52,309 nucleotides of DNA from an uncultured bacterium (GCA_905214225.1 CAJMLL010000017.1:1-52309), one strand, 5' to 3'; numbered from the stretch's first letter, positions 27,050 to 35,756 are shown. Made by a program: numbers and translations. Notes: generated by a model from the letters alone, not told the origin.

Positions 27050-27440
27050 GAAGATTGTTGCGTTTATCTGTGTGCATAATTCATGCCGGAGCCAGATTGC
27101 AGAGGCGTTGGGGAAACACCTTGCCAGTGATGTTTTTGTCAGCTGCTCTGCAGGATCAGAAACGAAACCCCGGATCAATCCGGACGCCGTCCGCCTGATG
27201 AAAGAACTGTACGGGATTGATATGGAAAAGGACCAGTACAGCAAGACGTTCGACCGGATTCCTGAACCGGATATCGCGATTTCCATGGGCTGTGATGTCG
27301 GATGCCCGTACATCGGCAGAGAGTTCGATGAGAATTGGAACTTGGACGATCCTACAGGGAAGAGCGACGAGGCGTTCATCACTATTATCCGGGAAATCGG
27401 GAAGCGGGTGCTTCAGCTGAAACAGCAGCTTGCTGAATAA
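27042..27440 (+). CDS. arsC: Arsenate reductase, LMW phosphatase type
   Basis: A 132-residue cytosolic enzyme reducing arsenate to arsenite for export by Acr3. The P-loop ICVHNSCRSQIAEA near the N-terminus gives C-x5-R with the first catalytic cysteine. MGCDVGCPYIG near residue 85 provides the second and third redox cysteines of the thioredoxin-coupled family; DDPTGKSDEAF contains the general acid. ATG 27042 overlaps the acr3 stop; AAAGGAG lies 6 bases upstream. Confidence 0.93.
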   Translation: MRKKIVAFICVHNSCRSQIAEALGKHLASDVFVSCSAGSETKPRINPDAVRLMKELYGIDMEKDQYSKTFDRIPEPDIAISMGCDVGCPYIGREFDENWNLDDPTGKSDEAFITIIREIGKRVLQLKQQLAE

Positions 27441-27693
27441 TTGCAGGCATTGCTTTTTCGGACAAAAGGTGAACGTTTAAATGCGGTAAAACAAGAAATA
27501 AATTAACAGAGTGTAGAAGATAACTAATTGAACAGAAATATTTACAGGGGATCGTGTGTGATGGGCCTGTTTTAGGGTATAGTAATATTACTGAGACAGG
27601 GTCCATCACTGTTATATACACATAGAAAATTATGAATATTGCGATGATTATGATCGCATAAAGGAGATGACATGATAAGCTTAGGAGGAAAAG

Positions 27694-28488
27694 ATGGGTA
27701 GAATTATTAAAATCGAAAACGGAATAATCACTGTAGGCATGGAGGACGGAAGTTTTCGGGAGATTCCTGAAGATGCAGTTAACTATGCAGATCCGAAAAT
27801 CGGAGATCGGTTGAAAATATATATGAACGGAGATCAGGTGATCGCCGCAAAGGAGGAGCAGGGTACGGATCCTGGTAAAAAACCGGGAAAAGTAAAATGG
27901 ATCGTCGCTGCGGTGATTCTGGCGCTTGCAATTGCTCTGGTCTGGGGCGCGGTTGAGCTGCATGAGGAAAGAATGGAACGCAAGTCCGCGGCCTCTTACA
28001 CTCTGCATTCTGAGGATAGTGATGAAACCGATGCAGATGATGCGCAGACGTCTTCTGATCAGAAGACAGAACAAACGTCAGCGATTACCGCGGACACAAA
28101 GGCAAATGCGGTGCTGTATAATAATCACAAGGTGAAGATCCAGTTTATCAGCGCGAAGACCGGCAGCGATGAGGACGGTAAGGAATATCGCGTCATTCTG
28201 CAGGTAAAAAACAGCCGTTCAGAGCGAATCGAGCTGGATGAGGGACGATTCTACGCAGATAAAACGCGAGTGGATGTCGATGACGAAGGAGCGGATGAGG
28301 TTGCCGCCGGTGCGACGGGAACCTGGGTTCTGACTGTAGATGAAGAGGATCTGAAGGAGCGAGGCGTTGACAACTTCCGTAAACTGTCCGGCACGGTGTA
28401 CGTCAGGAAAGCGGGCCATGACCACGCAACTGCGGGGAAGGCCATCGCAGCGGTGAAATTAAATGTCGACTCAGCCATTTGGAAATAG
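27694..28488 (+). CDS. Single-span membrane protein of unknown function
   Basis: A 264-residue protein. Residues 1-~65 are a small cytosolic beta domain (GRIIKIENGIITVGMEDG, then IGDRLKIYMNGDQVI). One transmembrane span follows (WIVAAVILALAIALVWGAVEL, ~68-88), then an acidic low-complexity linker and an outer domain of ~130 residues (KVKIQFISAKTG... LQVKNSRSERIELDEGRFYAD) resembling DUF4352/telokin-like folds of Firmicute lipoproteins. TAGGAGG precedes the start. No operon partner. Function unknown. Confidence 0.7.
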   Translation: MGRIIKIENGIITVGMEDGSFREIPEDAVNYADPKIGDRLKIYMNGDQVIAAKEEQGTDPGKKPGKVKWIVAAVILALAIALVWGAVELHEERMERKSAASYTLHSEDSDETDADDAQTSSDQKTEQTSAITADTKANAVLYNNHKVKIQFISAKTGSDEDGKEYRVILQVKNSRSERIELDEGRFYADKTRVDVDDEGADEVAAGATGTWVLTVDEEDLKERGVDNFRKLSGTVYVRKAGHDHATAGKAIAAVKLNVDSAIWK

Positions 28489-28731
28489 CGGTCGAGCACC
28501 ACGCTGTCGATGGAAAATGCATATGCGGAGAAAAGTGCTGAATCTGGCTTATGCAGAAAGCATTAGCGATTCCTGTGACGGATTTGGAAGAGCTCCAGCA
28601 AGCAGCAGGAATAATATGGATTGTACTATTTCAGTTCGATTCAGTCAGATTACGGTATGGAACAACAGCCGGCATGGATGAGAATCTGTGCCGGCTGCCT
28701 TACGAAGAGAATGTAAAGAAAAGCATATATT

Positions 28732-28891
28732 ACCACTTCCGCACTTTCCGATGCCATCTCTAAAGAGCTGAAAAGGGAGCATGAAATTCGTCGGTTCTAC
28801 AATTATCTACGCATACCTTCAGGCAGTAGGGGTGATTTTTTCTCACGAACCGGACTGTTTTATGGCGGATGTTCCTGAATCCATAATCTGA
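28732..28891 (+). pseudogene. tag: DNA-3-methyladenine glycosylase I remnant
   Basis: Translation of 28732-28779 gives TTSALSDAISKELKRE, and a shifted frame from ATG 28781 gives MKFVGSTIIYAYLQAVGVI, then HEPDCF. Together they match the end of Tag proteins (SDAISKxLKxxGFKFVGSTIxYAYxQAxGxVxDHxxxC). A frameshift lies between them and the N-terminal two thirds are gone. The sequence from 28489 to 28731 has no recognised gene. Confidence 0.75.
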
Positions 28892-28976
28892 AAGACTGTA
28901 AGATATATAGACCCGGTCTCCGAGAGAGTACCTTCTCTACGATGCGTAGGCTGCGGAAGGGAACTGTGAGGCCCTT

Positions 28977-29897
28977 TTATTTCTCATGCACCGTCAGTTC
29001 CAGCACGTCCGGGCGGCTGTAATGTCCGCATGGATCGTGTTCCATGCGACTGGCCGGGACTTTCTGCATATCCAGATCGGCATAGAGGATCTCTTCCCGG
29101 TCCCAGACCACGTCCGTCACCGCATGTCCGAACGGATCGATGACGCAGCTTCCGCCGCGGCAGACGATCTTAGGAAGGGCCGCGATTTCTTCCGCTGCAT
29201 ACAGGTTATCGGGGTAATCCGTTTTTCGGATCAGCATATCCGCATTGATAAAGTAGCATTTTCCTTCAATCGCGATATGCCGGATAGTGTCCTGCCATTC
29301 CGGATTGTCGTTGGTGTTCGGAGAAATGTACAGGGAAATACCTTTCTGGTAGAGCGCCGTTCTGGCCAGCGGCATGTAGCTTTCCCAGCAGATCAGATTG
29401 CCCATAGGTCCCCACGGCGTGTCCATAACTGGAAAATAGTCTCGGTCCGCGTCGCCCCAGACCACGCGTTCGCTTCCCGTTGGCTTGAGTTTCCGGTGGT
29501 TCATAACGTTTCCATCCGGGTTGATCATTAGATTAGAGTTATACAGGGTGCCGGTGACGGCATCGCGTTCGGAATAGCCGATGCTTAAGAAAACACCGAG
29601 TGATTTTGCCGCGTCAGCAAGCTGGCGGACTTCCGGGCCGTCTAGGGTGAGAGACTGGTCGTAATAGCGTTTCCAGTCTTTGCGGCCGTCTTCCTGTCTG
29701 CATCCGACCCGGAACCCGAACGTCATTCCGAACGGATAGCCGGGAATAAACAGCTCTGGGAATACGATGAGTTCCGCGCCGTTCTCTGCCGCCTCATGCA
29801 GTAGGCGCAGCGCTTTCTGAAGACTCTCTTCTTTATTGAATAAGACCGGGGAGGCCTGTATAACAGCGAGTTTGCAGGTGTCTTGTAATGTTTTCAT
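28977..29897 (-). CDS. Nitrilase / carbon-nitrogen hydrolase
   Basis: A 306-residue nitrilase superfamily enzyme. The Glu-Lys-Cys triad is visible: E in VFPELFIPGYPFG (~44), K in MNHRKLKPTGSERV (~130) and C in NLICWESYMPLAR (~164). The CWE signature and PTxxER place it in the true nitrilase branch (nitrile to acid and ammonia) rather than amidases. ATG 29897 is chosen because homology starts there (CKLAVIQASPV); AAGGAG lies a rather long 14 bases upstream. The in-frame sequence further upstream is read out of frame through the decayed tenA. Confidence 0.87.
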   Translation of the reverse strand: MKTLQDTCKLAVIQASPVLFNKEESLQKALRLLHEAAENGAELIVFPELFIPGYPFGMTFGFRVGCRQEDGRKDWKRYYDQSLTLDGPEVRQLADAAKSLGVFLSIGYSERDAVTGTLYNSNLMINPDGNVMNHRKLKPTGSERVVWGDADRDYFPVMDTPWGPMGNLICWESYMPLARTALYQKGISLYISPNTNDNPEWQDTIRHIAIEGKCYFINADMLIRKTDYPDNLYAAEEIAALPKIVCRGGSCVIDPFGHAVTDVVWDREEILYADLDMQKVPASRMEHDPCGHYSRPDVLELTVHEK

Positions 29898-29941
29898 AGT
29901 AACTAATTTTTCTCCTTGCTGCTGTTGATTTTGTCGGGGGA

Positions 29942-30129
29942 TCAGCGGATCACCGGAGTATAGGTCTTTCCCATGGACCAGGCCATATCCCAGAACTGAT
30001 ATTCGTAGTAGCTGCAATCCAAGAGGATCTGGTCGAGTTTCCGGAGCCGATCCCGCGAACAAACGGATGATCAAAATAAGTTTTCCAGATGGGCATCGCC
30101 TTCTGTTAGAAGCGTTCACTTGGTTTCAT
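29942..30129 (-). pseudogene. tenA: Thiaminase II/TenA gene with internal deletion
   Basis: On the minus strand ATG 30129 (AAAGGAG upstream) begins MKPSERF, then an in-frame TAA, then QKAMPIWKTYFDHPFVRGIG, the N-terminus of TenA. The frame then shifts and RLRKLDQILLD, YYEYQFWDMAWSM gives the TenA C-terminus, ending at TGA 29942. About 150 central residues, including the active-site cysteine region, are missing. It carries both a nonsense mutation and a central deletion. Confidence 0.8.
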
Positions 30130-30418
30130 TTCAGAATCTCCTTTCACTTATATGCATGATTTCATTGTATCATAGAATTCAATCTGGCAAAAAGAAAAAG
30201 GATGATGTGTAAGACAAGGCTGCCGCTGCCGTTCGGCGGAATCGCAGCTGAACCAGATCCGAAGGAAAAGGAGGATATCAGTAAGAGAGTGGTGTTTGCG
30301 GTGTTATAGGTGTAAACCCCGGTTCCAGGCACCGGCTGCGTACAGTTCAAGAAAACTTGGAGATCTGTCAAGAAAAACTCCCGCTACCTCTTGACACCAT
30401 CATACTAATATTCATTTC

Positions 30419-30447
30419 TTGACATTAAATTGCGCGCAATGTATAAT
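30419..30447 (+). promoter_or_regulatory. Consensus sigmaA promoter with palindromic operator in the spacer
   Basis: TTGACA (30419-30424), exactly 17 bp and TATAAT (30442-30447) form a perfect consensus promoter. The spacer holds the perfect 12-bp palindrome ATTGCGCGCAAT (30429-30440). A repressor bound there would block RNA polymerase. It drives the CDF transporter gene. Confidence 0.8.
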
Positions 30448-30488
30448 GACCTTTGGTTTCTGAATCAGATACTTTGTCAGGAGCCTTA

Positions 30489-30517
30489 GTCCATGCATTC
30501 AGGTATGGACATTTTTT
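30489..30517 (+). terminator. Terminator-like hairpin in the CDF leader
   Basis: GTCCAT (30489-30494) pairs with ATGGAC (30505-30510), followed by ATTTTTTC. It lies inside the transcribed leader, between the promoter and the CDF start. AGGAGCC occurs on both sides (near 30480 and 30527). This could be an attenuator. The stem is only 6 bp, so caution applies. The rest of 30130-30418 has no recognised gene. Confidence 0.45.
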
Positions 30518-30571
30518 CATCATGTGAGGAGCCATGGAGCGATTCCGGAGAGTTCGGAAAGGAAGCTGAAA

Positions 30572-31690
30572 ATGGATAATGAACGGCGGGAAAAAGTAAT
30601 CGTAAAAACGAGTGTCATAGGCATACTGGCCAATGTATTTCTGGCTGGTTTTAAGGCGGCGGTAGGACTGGCATCGAATTCCATTGCGGTTATCCTGGAT
30701 GCGGTGAATAATCTTTCTGATGCGCTGTCATCAATTATTACAATCGTGGGAACTAAACTCTCTTCCCGGCTTCCGGATAAGAAGCATCCTCTGGGATATG
30801 GAAGAATTGAATATTTAAGCGCCATGATTGTTTCCGGCCTTGTTCTTTATGCCGGCATCACTTCCGCAGTAGAATCCGTAAAAAAGATCATTCATCCGGT
30901 GAAAGCCAGCTACAGCGTGACGGCATTGGTAATCATTGCCGTTGCGGTACTGGTAAAGATGATTCTCGGCCGCTATGTCAAAGCGCAGGGAAATAAGGTG
31001 AATTCCGGTGCGCTGATCGCTTCCGGTTCAGACGCAGCGTTTGATGCCGTGCTTTCACTGTCTGTTCTGGCATCGGCATTGATTTACAAATTTACGGGAA
31101 TTTCCCTGGAAGCTTACGTTGGTGCCGTGATTTCCATCGTGATCATTAAATCCGGAATTGAAATGATGATGGAAACTCTGAATGAAATCATTGGAACTCG
31201 TGCAGATAAGTCTATGACAGATAGAGTAAAGGCGGTCCTGAATGCTGAGCCGCAGGTCAGAGGTGCATACGATCTGATATTATATAACTATGGTCCGGAT
31301 AAGAATCTGGCTTCCATACATCTGGAACTTCCGGATACCATGACCGTAGCTCAGGTTGACGCAATTACCCGGAAACTGGAGGCTAAGGTCTATAAAGAAA
31401 CGGGCGTAATTCTCGCCGGTGTCGGTGTCTATTCCTATAACACCAGAGGCGGAAAGGCAGCGGACATGGAACATGATATCCGCTGTACAGTTATGGCACA
31501 CGACTGGGTCGTGCAGTTCCATGGTTTCTACCTCGATGACGAGGAGAAGAAAATCCGCTTCGATGCGGTCCTGAATTTTGATATCGACCGGAATGAGGGC
31601 CTGAAAATTCTCTACCAGGAAATATCAGAGAAGTATCCGGAGTATTCCATTACGATCACACCGGATATCGATGCGGCAGTGACCGTGTAA
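30572..31690 (+). CDS. Cation diffusion facilitator (CDF) metal transporter
   Basis: A 372-residue membrane protein with six spans, exporting divalent metal in exchange for protons. Metal-site motifs: NNLSDA in the second span and SGSDAAFDAVL in the fifth, giving the DxxxD pattern often linked to Mn/Fe-type CDFs rather than the HxxxD of zinc exporters. The C-terminal ~170 residues are a cytosolic ferredoxin-like dimerisation domain, longer than usual, with a second module (AHDWVVQFHGFYLDDEEKK). ATG 30572 follows GGAAAGGAAG. The promoter and terminator around it show a single-gene unit. Confidence 0.92.
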   Translation: MDNERREKVIVKTSVIGILANVFLAGFKAAVGLASNSIAVILDAVNNLSDALSSIITIVGTKLSSRLPDKKHPLGYGRIEYLSAMIVSGLVLYAGITSAVESVKKIIHPVKASYSVTALVIIAVAVLVKMILGRYVKAQGNKVNSGALIASGSDAAFDAVLSLSVLASALIYKFTGISLEAYVGAVISIVIIKSGIEMMMETLNEIIGTRADKSMTDRVKAVLNAEPQVRGAYDLILYNYGPDKNLASIHLELPDTMTVAQVDAITRKLEAKVYKETGVILAGVGVYSYNTRGGKAADMEHDIRCTVMAHDWVVQFHGFYLDDEEKKIRFDAVLNFDIDRNEGLKILYQEISEKYPEYSITITPDIDAAVTV

Positions 31691-31730
31691 AGGACAACTG
31701 GGCATTTGAAACAGTCTATACAGAAAGAGT

Positions 31731-31775
31731 AACTCCTGTGAACATCCATTCAGCTGGATGAACACAGGAGTTTTT
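31731..31775 (+). terminator. Strong intrinsic terminator after the CDF gene
   Basis: AACTCCTGTG pairs perfectly with CACAGGAGTT, with an inner stem CATCCA/TGGATG, then five T. Confidence 0.85.
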
Positions 31776-31891
31776 ATCTTGCCGGGGTTATTTTGTCTGA
31801 GATGGAGCGTGCGCTGGAGGGAAAATGCATTTCAGCAAAATTACAGGACCTTTACAGATATTTTTCTTGTATTCATGAAAATCCGTAACAT

Positions 31892-31927
31892 TTGTGACAG
31901 AAATATCTGTAAGTACATTGCTATAAT
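31892..31927 (+). promoter_or_regulatory. asr promoter with dyad operator
   Basis: TTGCTATAAT contains an extended -10 box (TATAAT 31922-31927). Upstream, ACAGA-AATA-TCTGT (31897-31910) is a perfect dyad overlapping the -35 position, and no good -35 hexamer is present. A regulator, possibly the adjacent Crp/Fnr protein, may bind there. A second dyad, CGGTAAATATACCG (31969-31982), lies next to the asrA ribosome site. Confidence 0.55.
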
Positions 31928-31993
31928 GATAACAATCAGTGAGCAAGTGAACGGTATTTCTATGTTACGGTAAATATACCGGGAGGATTTTCA

Positions 31994-33010
31994 ATGGGCT
32001 ATGTATTAACCAGGGAGGGCTTCGACCAGGCGTTGGAGGCTCTGCGAGGAAAGTACCGGATTTTTGCGCCGGTCAGAAAAGTCGGAGAAGGCAGATTCGC
32101 TGATACCGATGTTGTCCGTTATGATTATGTGGACCGGCTGGAGGACATGGAACTGGATGTCCGGTCGGATTATTCCTTTAAAGATGTCCTGATCCCGCTT
32201 TCTGAAACGATGTTTTTCTTTACAGAGGATCAGATCAGGGAGTCAGAGTATGACGCGGCTCCAGTCATTGTACTGCTGAGAAGCTGCGACATCCACGCCG
32301 TAAAGAGACTGGACCAGATGTATCTGGACAATGGACCGGATAAGGATTATTTCTACGAACGCCTTAGAGAGCGTGTAAAGTTCGCGCTGATCGGATGCGG
32401 AAAGGCTTGTGAGAACAGCTTCTGTGTGGACATGGGAGCTAATAAGACAGAAGACTATGTATTCTCGATGGATGTGATCGGGGACAAAGTTTACACAGAC
32501 GTAAAAGAGCAAGAGTTAGAGTCTGCTTTCCGTGATCACGCGGATAGCCAGAAAGAAGTAACTCCTCAGTTCGTAACAGAAACTGAATATCATGTTGAAC
32601 GGCCGGAAGAGGTTCCGCTGAGCATTTTCCACGATGAGATGTGGGATGAGTACAGCAAGCGCTGCATCAACTGCGGACGCTGCAATTTCGTGTGTCCTAC
32701 CTGCACCTGCTTTACGATTCAGGATCTGTTTTATACAGATAACGGAAAGGTCGGAGAGCGCAGAAGAGTCAATGCGTCCTGCATGGTAGACGGATACACG
32801 GATGTTGCCGGAGGCCTGCAGTTCAGAAAGGCCAACGGAGAAAGAATGAGATTTAAGGTTCTTCATAAGGTCTATGATTTCAGAAAGCGTTTCGGCTATG
32901 ACATGTGCGTGGGATGCGGACGCTGCGACAGCGTATGTCCGGAGTACATCTCCTTTGCAAATTGTATTAATAAGCTGAACAAGCGTGTAAAAGAACTGGA
33001 GGTGGAATAA
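31994..33010 (+). CDS. asrA: Anaerobic sulfite reductase subunit A
   Basis: A 338-residue cytosolic iron-sulfur electron carrier for the Asr complex. Two clusters are seen: CINCGRCNFVCPTCTC (~residues 222-237) and CVGCGRCDSVCPEY (~305-318), with the Asr-typical LRSCDIHAVKRLD and CGKACENSFC segments before. GGGAGG precedes the start. The asrB start follows its stop with no gap, so the operon is tightly coupled. Confidence 0.95.
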   Translation: MGYVLTREGFDQALEALRGKYRIFAPVRKVGEGRFADTDVVRYDYVDRLEDMELDVRSDYSFKDVLIPLSETMFFFTEDQIRESEYDAAPVIVLLRSCDIHAVKRLDQMYLDNGPDKDYFYERLRERVKFALIGCGKACENSFCVDMGANKTEDYVFSMDVIGDKVYTDVKEQELESAFRDHADSQKEVTPQFVTETEYHVERPEEVPLSIFHDEMWDEYSKRCINCGRCNFVCPTCTCFTIQDLFYTDNGKVGERRRVNASCMVDGYTDVAGGLQFRKANGERMRFKVLHKVYDFRKRFGYDMCVGCGRCDSVCPEYISFANCINKLNKRVKELEVE

Positions 33011-33808
33011 ATGCCGGGCAAGAATGAATATACACCGATTTCCTCGAAGATTCAGGACATCATCAAGCATACTCCTGAGGAGTGGACCTTCCGCTTCACT
33101 TATGTCGGACCGGTCAAGCCGGGTCAGTTTTTCCAGGTTTCGATTCCGAAGGTTGGAGAGTCACCGATTTCCGTCAGCGGAATTGGCGATGATTTTGTCG
33201 ATCTGACGATCCGAAGAGTTGGAAAGGTAACAGACTATCTGTTTGATAACTATAAAGCAGGAGATTCACTCTTTATCAGAGGACCTTACGGAAACGGTTT
33301 TGATGTAGAGGATTACGCAAAGGGTGAAATGATCATCGTTGCTGGAGGAACCGCTGTTTCCCCGGTCAGAGGCGTTGTACAGTATCTCTGCAAGACCGAT
33401 CACCCGGAGGATACCCATTTCATCGCCGGCTTCAAGAATCCGGGCGAGATCATGTTTAAGAAGGACTTTGAAGAGTGGAAGGATATCATTGACCTTACAC
33501 TGACCGTAGACGGTGCGCCGGAAGGATATGAAGGCAATGTCGGAATGGTAACAAAATACATTCCGGATGTCCCGATCCGCGACATCGATTCCTGCAAAGC
33601 GATCGTTGTCGGACCGCCGCCGATGATTAAGTTTTCTATTATCGAACTCGTAAAACTCGGATTAAAAGAAGACAATGTTTGGATTTCTGATTCCAGAAGA
33701 ATGTGCTGCGGCATGGGAAAGTGCGGACACTGCAGAATCAACGATAAGTATGTCTGCATCGACGGACCAGTATTCCGCTACACTGAGCATAAGACTCTTG
33801 TCGACTAA
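33011..33808 (+). CDS. asrB: Anaerobic sulfite reductase subunit B
   Basis: A 265-residue FAD/NAD(P)H-binding subunit of the ferredoxin-NADP reductase type, passing electrons to AsrA and AsrC. FAD region: IRRVGKVTDYLF and IRGPYGNGF; NAD region: MIIVAGGTAVSPVRG and VVGPPPMIKFS; a 2Fe-2S binding end: CCGMGKCGHCRINDKYVC. Complete. It begins directly after the asrA stop and overlaps nothing. Confidence 0.95.
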   Translation: MPGKNEYTPISSKIQDIIKHTPEEWTFRFTYVGPVKPGQFFQVSIPKVGESPISVSGIGDDFVDLTIRRVGKVTDYLFDNYKAGDSLFIRGPYGNGFDVEDYAKGEMIIVAGGTAVSPVRGVVQYLCKTDHPEDTHFIAGFKNPGEIMFKKDFEEWKDIIDLTLTVDGAPEGYEGNVGMVTKYIPDVPIRDIDSCKAIVVGPPPMIKFSIIELVKLGLKEDNVWISDSRRMCCGMGKCGHCRINDKYVCIDGPVFRYTEHKTLVD

Positions 33809-33828
33809 TTGGAAAGGCGGTGAATTCA

Positions 33829-34860
33829 TTGGATACCAATACTAGAGATTTCAATATGAAGCAGCTGAAGAAGAATGCCTACCGCTATTCTAAGGTCAGA
33901 GGCGAGACGGCATCCCGTGTCCGCTGTCCTGGCGGAGAGATCGACGTAGAATCCCTTCAGCGTGTCGTAGATATTGCAAAGAAATACGGTCAGGGAATGG
34001 TCAACCTTACCAACCGTCAGGGCTTCGAAATCCCGGGAATTTCTCTGGAAGATGTCGATGAAGTGAACAAGGCATTGCAGCAAATCATTGAAAACAGCGG
34101 TGTTAATCAGGAAGAGTATGAGGGCGGATATCCGGCTTCAGGAACCAGAAATGTCGTTGCCTGCCCGGGTAAGAAACTCTGCCCGTTCGGATGCTACGAT
34201 ACCAAGGCATTCGCACAGGAAATCGATAAGGCAATTTTCCCGAATGATCACCATGTAAAGATTGCGTTTACTGGATGCTCCAATGACTGTGCCCATGTCC
34301 GTCTGAACGACTTCGGCATCATGGGTCAGACGGAACCGCAGTACAACAGGGACCGCTGCGTCGGATGCGAGCAGTGTGTGAAATACTGCAAGAAACGTTC
34401 TGTCGGCGCTCTGAAGGTTGTCAATGGAAAGATCGAGCGTGATACGAATAAATGCATCGGCTGCGGCGTCTGCATTAATTACTGCCCGACCAGAGCCTGG
34501 ACCAGAAGCAAGGAAGAATATTTCCGCGTCGTTCTGCTGGGCCGTACCGGAAAGAAGAATCCGCGTCTTGCAGAAGACTTCATGAAGTGGGCAGACCACG
34601 ATACGGTTAAGAAGATCATTGTAAATGTTTATGATTACCTTGATAAATATCTGGACAGAGATGCTGTAGAGAGCAAGGAGCATATCGGCTACATTGTTGA
34701 CCGTACAGGTTTTGAGGAGTTCCTGAAGTACATCATGAGAGATGTTACACCAAATCCGAAGTGCGAGATTCAGGGACGTCTGTATTGGGGCGGAAAGCGC
34801 TACGACCAGACCAATGAGCTGCGTCACTCCATGTTCCGTTTCTCAGAAAGAGAAGAGTAG
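33829..34860 (+). CDS. asrC: Anaerobic sulfite reductase subunit C (siroheme)
   Basis: A 343-residue catalytic subunit reducing sulfite to sulfide. The siroheme/4Fe-4S ligands are in CPGKKLCPFGCYDTK and TGCSNDCAHVRLNDFG; two ferredoxin clusters follow: CVGCEQCVKYCKK and CIGCGVCINYCPTR. The start is not ATG. TTG 33829 is preferred because AAGGCGGTGA sits 5 bases before it and family homology begins at DTNTRDFNMKQL; GTG 33820 is the alternative and lies within that ribosome site. Confidence 0.94.
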   Translation: MDTNTRDFNMKQLKKNAYRYSKVRGETASRVRCPGGEIDVESLQRVVDIAKKYGQGMVNLTNRQGFEIPGISLEDVDEVNKALQQIIENSGVNQEEYEGGYPASGTRNVVACPGKKLCPFGCYDTKAFAQEIDKAIFPNDHHVKIAFTGCSNDCAHVRLNDFGIMGQTEPQYNRDRCVGCEQCVKYCKKRSVGALKVVNGKIERDTNKCIGCGVCINYCPTRAWTRSKEEYFRVVLLGRTGKKNPRLAEDFMKWADHDTVKKIIVNVYDYLDKYLDRDAVESKEHIGYIVDRTGFEEFLKYIMRDVTPNPKCEIQGRLYWGGKRYDQTNELRHSMFRFSEREE

Positions 34861-34994
34861 GTTATTTAAGAGGTTTTCCGGGCTCGTCGTATGTGGCCGG
34901 AACAGCCCATTCAAGTTAACAGGCGTATATGTGTTTAATCACCTGGTTTCTGGTGCATGAAATCAGAAATGCGGTTAAGCATTTATATTTTTTC

Positions 34995-35031
34995 AGGCAG
35001 ACGGACGGCCCCCCTTGCTCGTCTGCCTTTT
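34995..35031 (+). terminator. Terminator after asrC
   Basis: AGGCAGACG pairs with CGTCTGCCT over a C-rich loop, followed by TTTTG. It separates asrABC from the Crp/Fnr gene only partly, as the T-run is short. Confidence 0.65.
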
Positions 35032-35048
35032 GTCTATGGGAAGGTTAT

Positions 35049-35756
35049 ATGAAGAAAGTTCTGGCAAAATTGCATCGTGAAGCTGCGGAAAAGCTTACAT
35101 CTTGTACACTCTTCCGGGAAATGACTCCGGATGATATCTGGAATTGTTTCAACTGCAGCGGGGCGGAAATCGTGACCTATGAGAAGGGAGAATTTATTTT
35201 CTCGGAAAATGAGACGCCGCAGAAAATGTTCCTGCTTGTGAGCGGTTCTGTCTTTCTCGGAAGAGACAGTTCAGGCGGGAGGCGAGAGATTATCGCGTCA
35301 TTTTCAAATTCCGGTGATATACTAGGAGCGGAAGATCTGTTCCTGCGGGAACCGGAGTATTCCTGTTATGCGCAGGCGGTACGGAAATCGAAGCTGATTC
35401 AGCTGCCGGGGGACTTTCTGATGCATACCTGTGTGAATGCGTGCAGTTATCACTCTAAATTGATTTCGAATATGCTATATGTGTTCGCATGGAAAACCAA
35501 GCAGCAGGATGAACGGCTGGAGATTATGAGCGGGGGATCCATCCGTCAGAAAATCGCGAAGATGCTGGTGATCTGGACGCATGGAAGCGCTGAGACTCCG
35601 GTAGCGATGAACCGCGAGAGAATGGCAGAGTACCTCAATATCGCCAGGCCGTCGCTTTCCCGCGAGCTGATGAAAATGAGAGATGACGGTCTGATCAAGC
35701 TTAAAGATAAACGGATTTATATCGCAGACAGCGAGGCGCTGAAAAAACTGATTTAG
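35049..35756 (+). CDS. Crp/Fnr-family transcriptional regulator
   Basis: A 235-residue regulator. Residues ~20-130 form the cyclic-nucleotide-type beta barrel (YEKGEFIFSENE, MFLLVSGSVFLGR, GDILGAEDLF). Residues ~165-230 are the winged helix (NRERMAEYLNIARPSLSREL, KMRDDGLIKLKDKRIYI). There is no N-terminal FNR four-cysteine cluster, although C19 and C34/C37 (NCFNCSG) could bind a ligand. Its place directly after asrABC suggests that it controls that operon. ATG 35049 follows GGGAAGG. Confidence 0.9.
   Translation: MKKVLAKLHREAAEKLTSCTLFREMTPDDIWNCFNCSGAEIVTYEKGEFIFSENETPQKMFLLVSGSVFLGRDSSGGRREIIASFSNSGDILGAEDLFLREPEYSCYAQAVRKSKLIQLPGDFLMHTCVNACSYHSKLISNMLYVFAWKTKQQDERLEIMSGGSIRQKIAKMLVIWTHGSAETPVAMNRERMAEYLNIARPSLSRELMKMRDDGLIKLKDKRIYIADSEALKKLI

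Noticed and set aside
28551..28763. 70-residue frame upstream of the tag remnant
   Set aside because: No ribosome site, overlaps the tag remnant in another frame, no recognisable domain.
1170..28949. TCTACGATGCGTAG at 1170-1183 and 28936-28949
   Set aside because: A 14-bp match is expected several times by chance in 52 kb; contexts are unrelated.
29898..30119. In-frame N-terminal extension of the nitrilase
   Set aside because: It translates the tenA remnant in the wrong frame.
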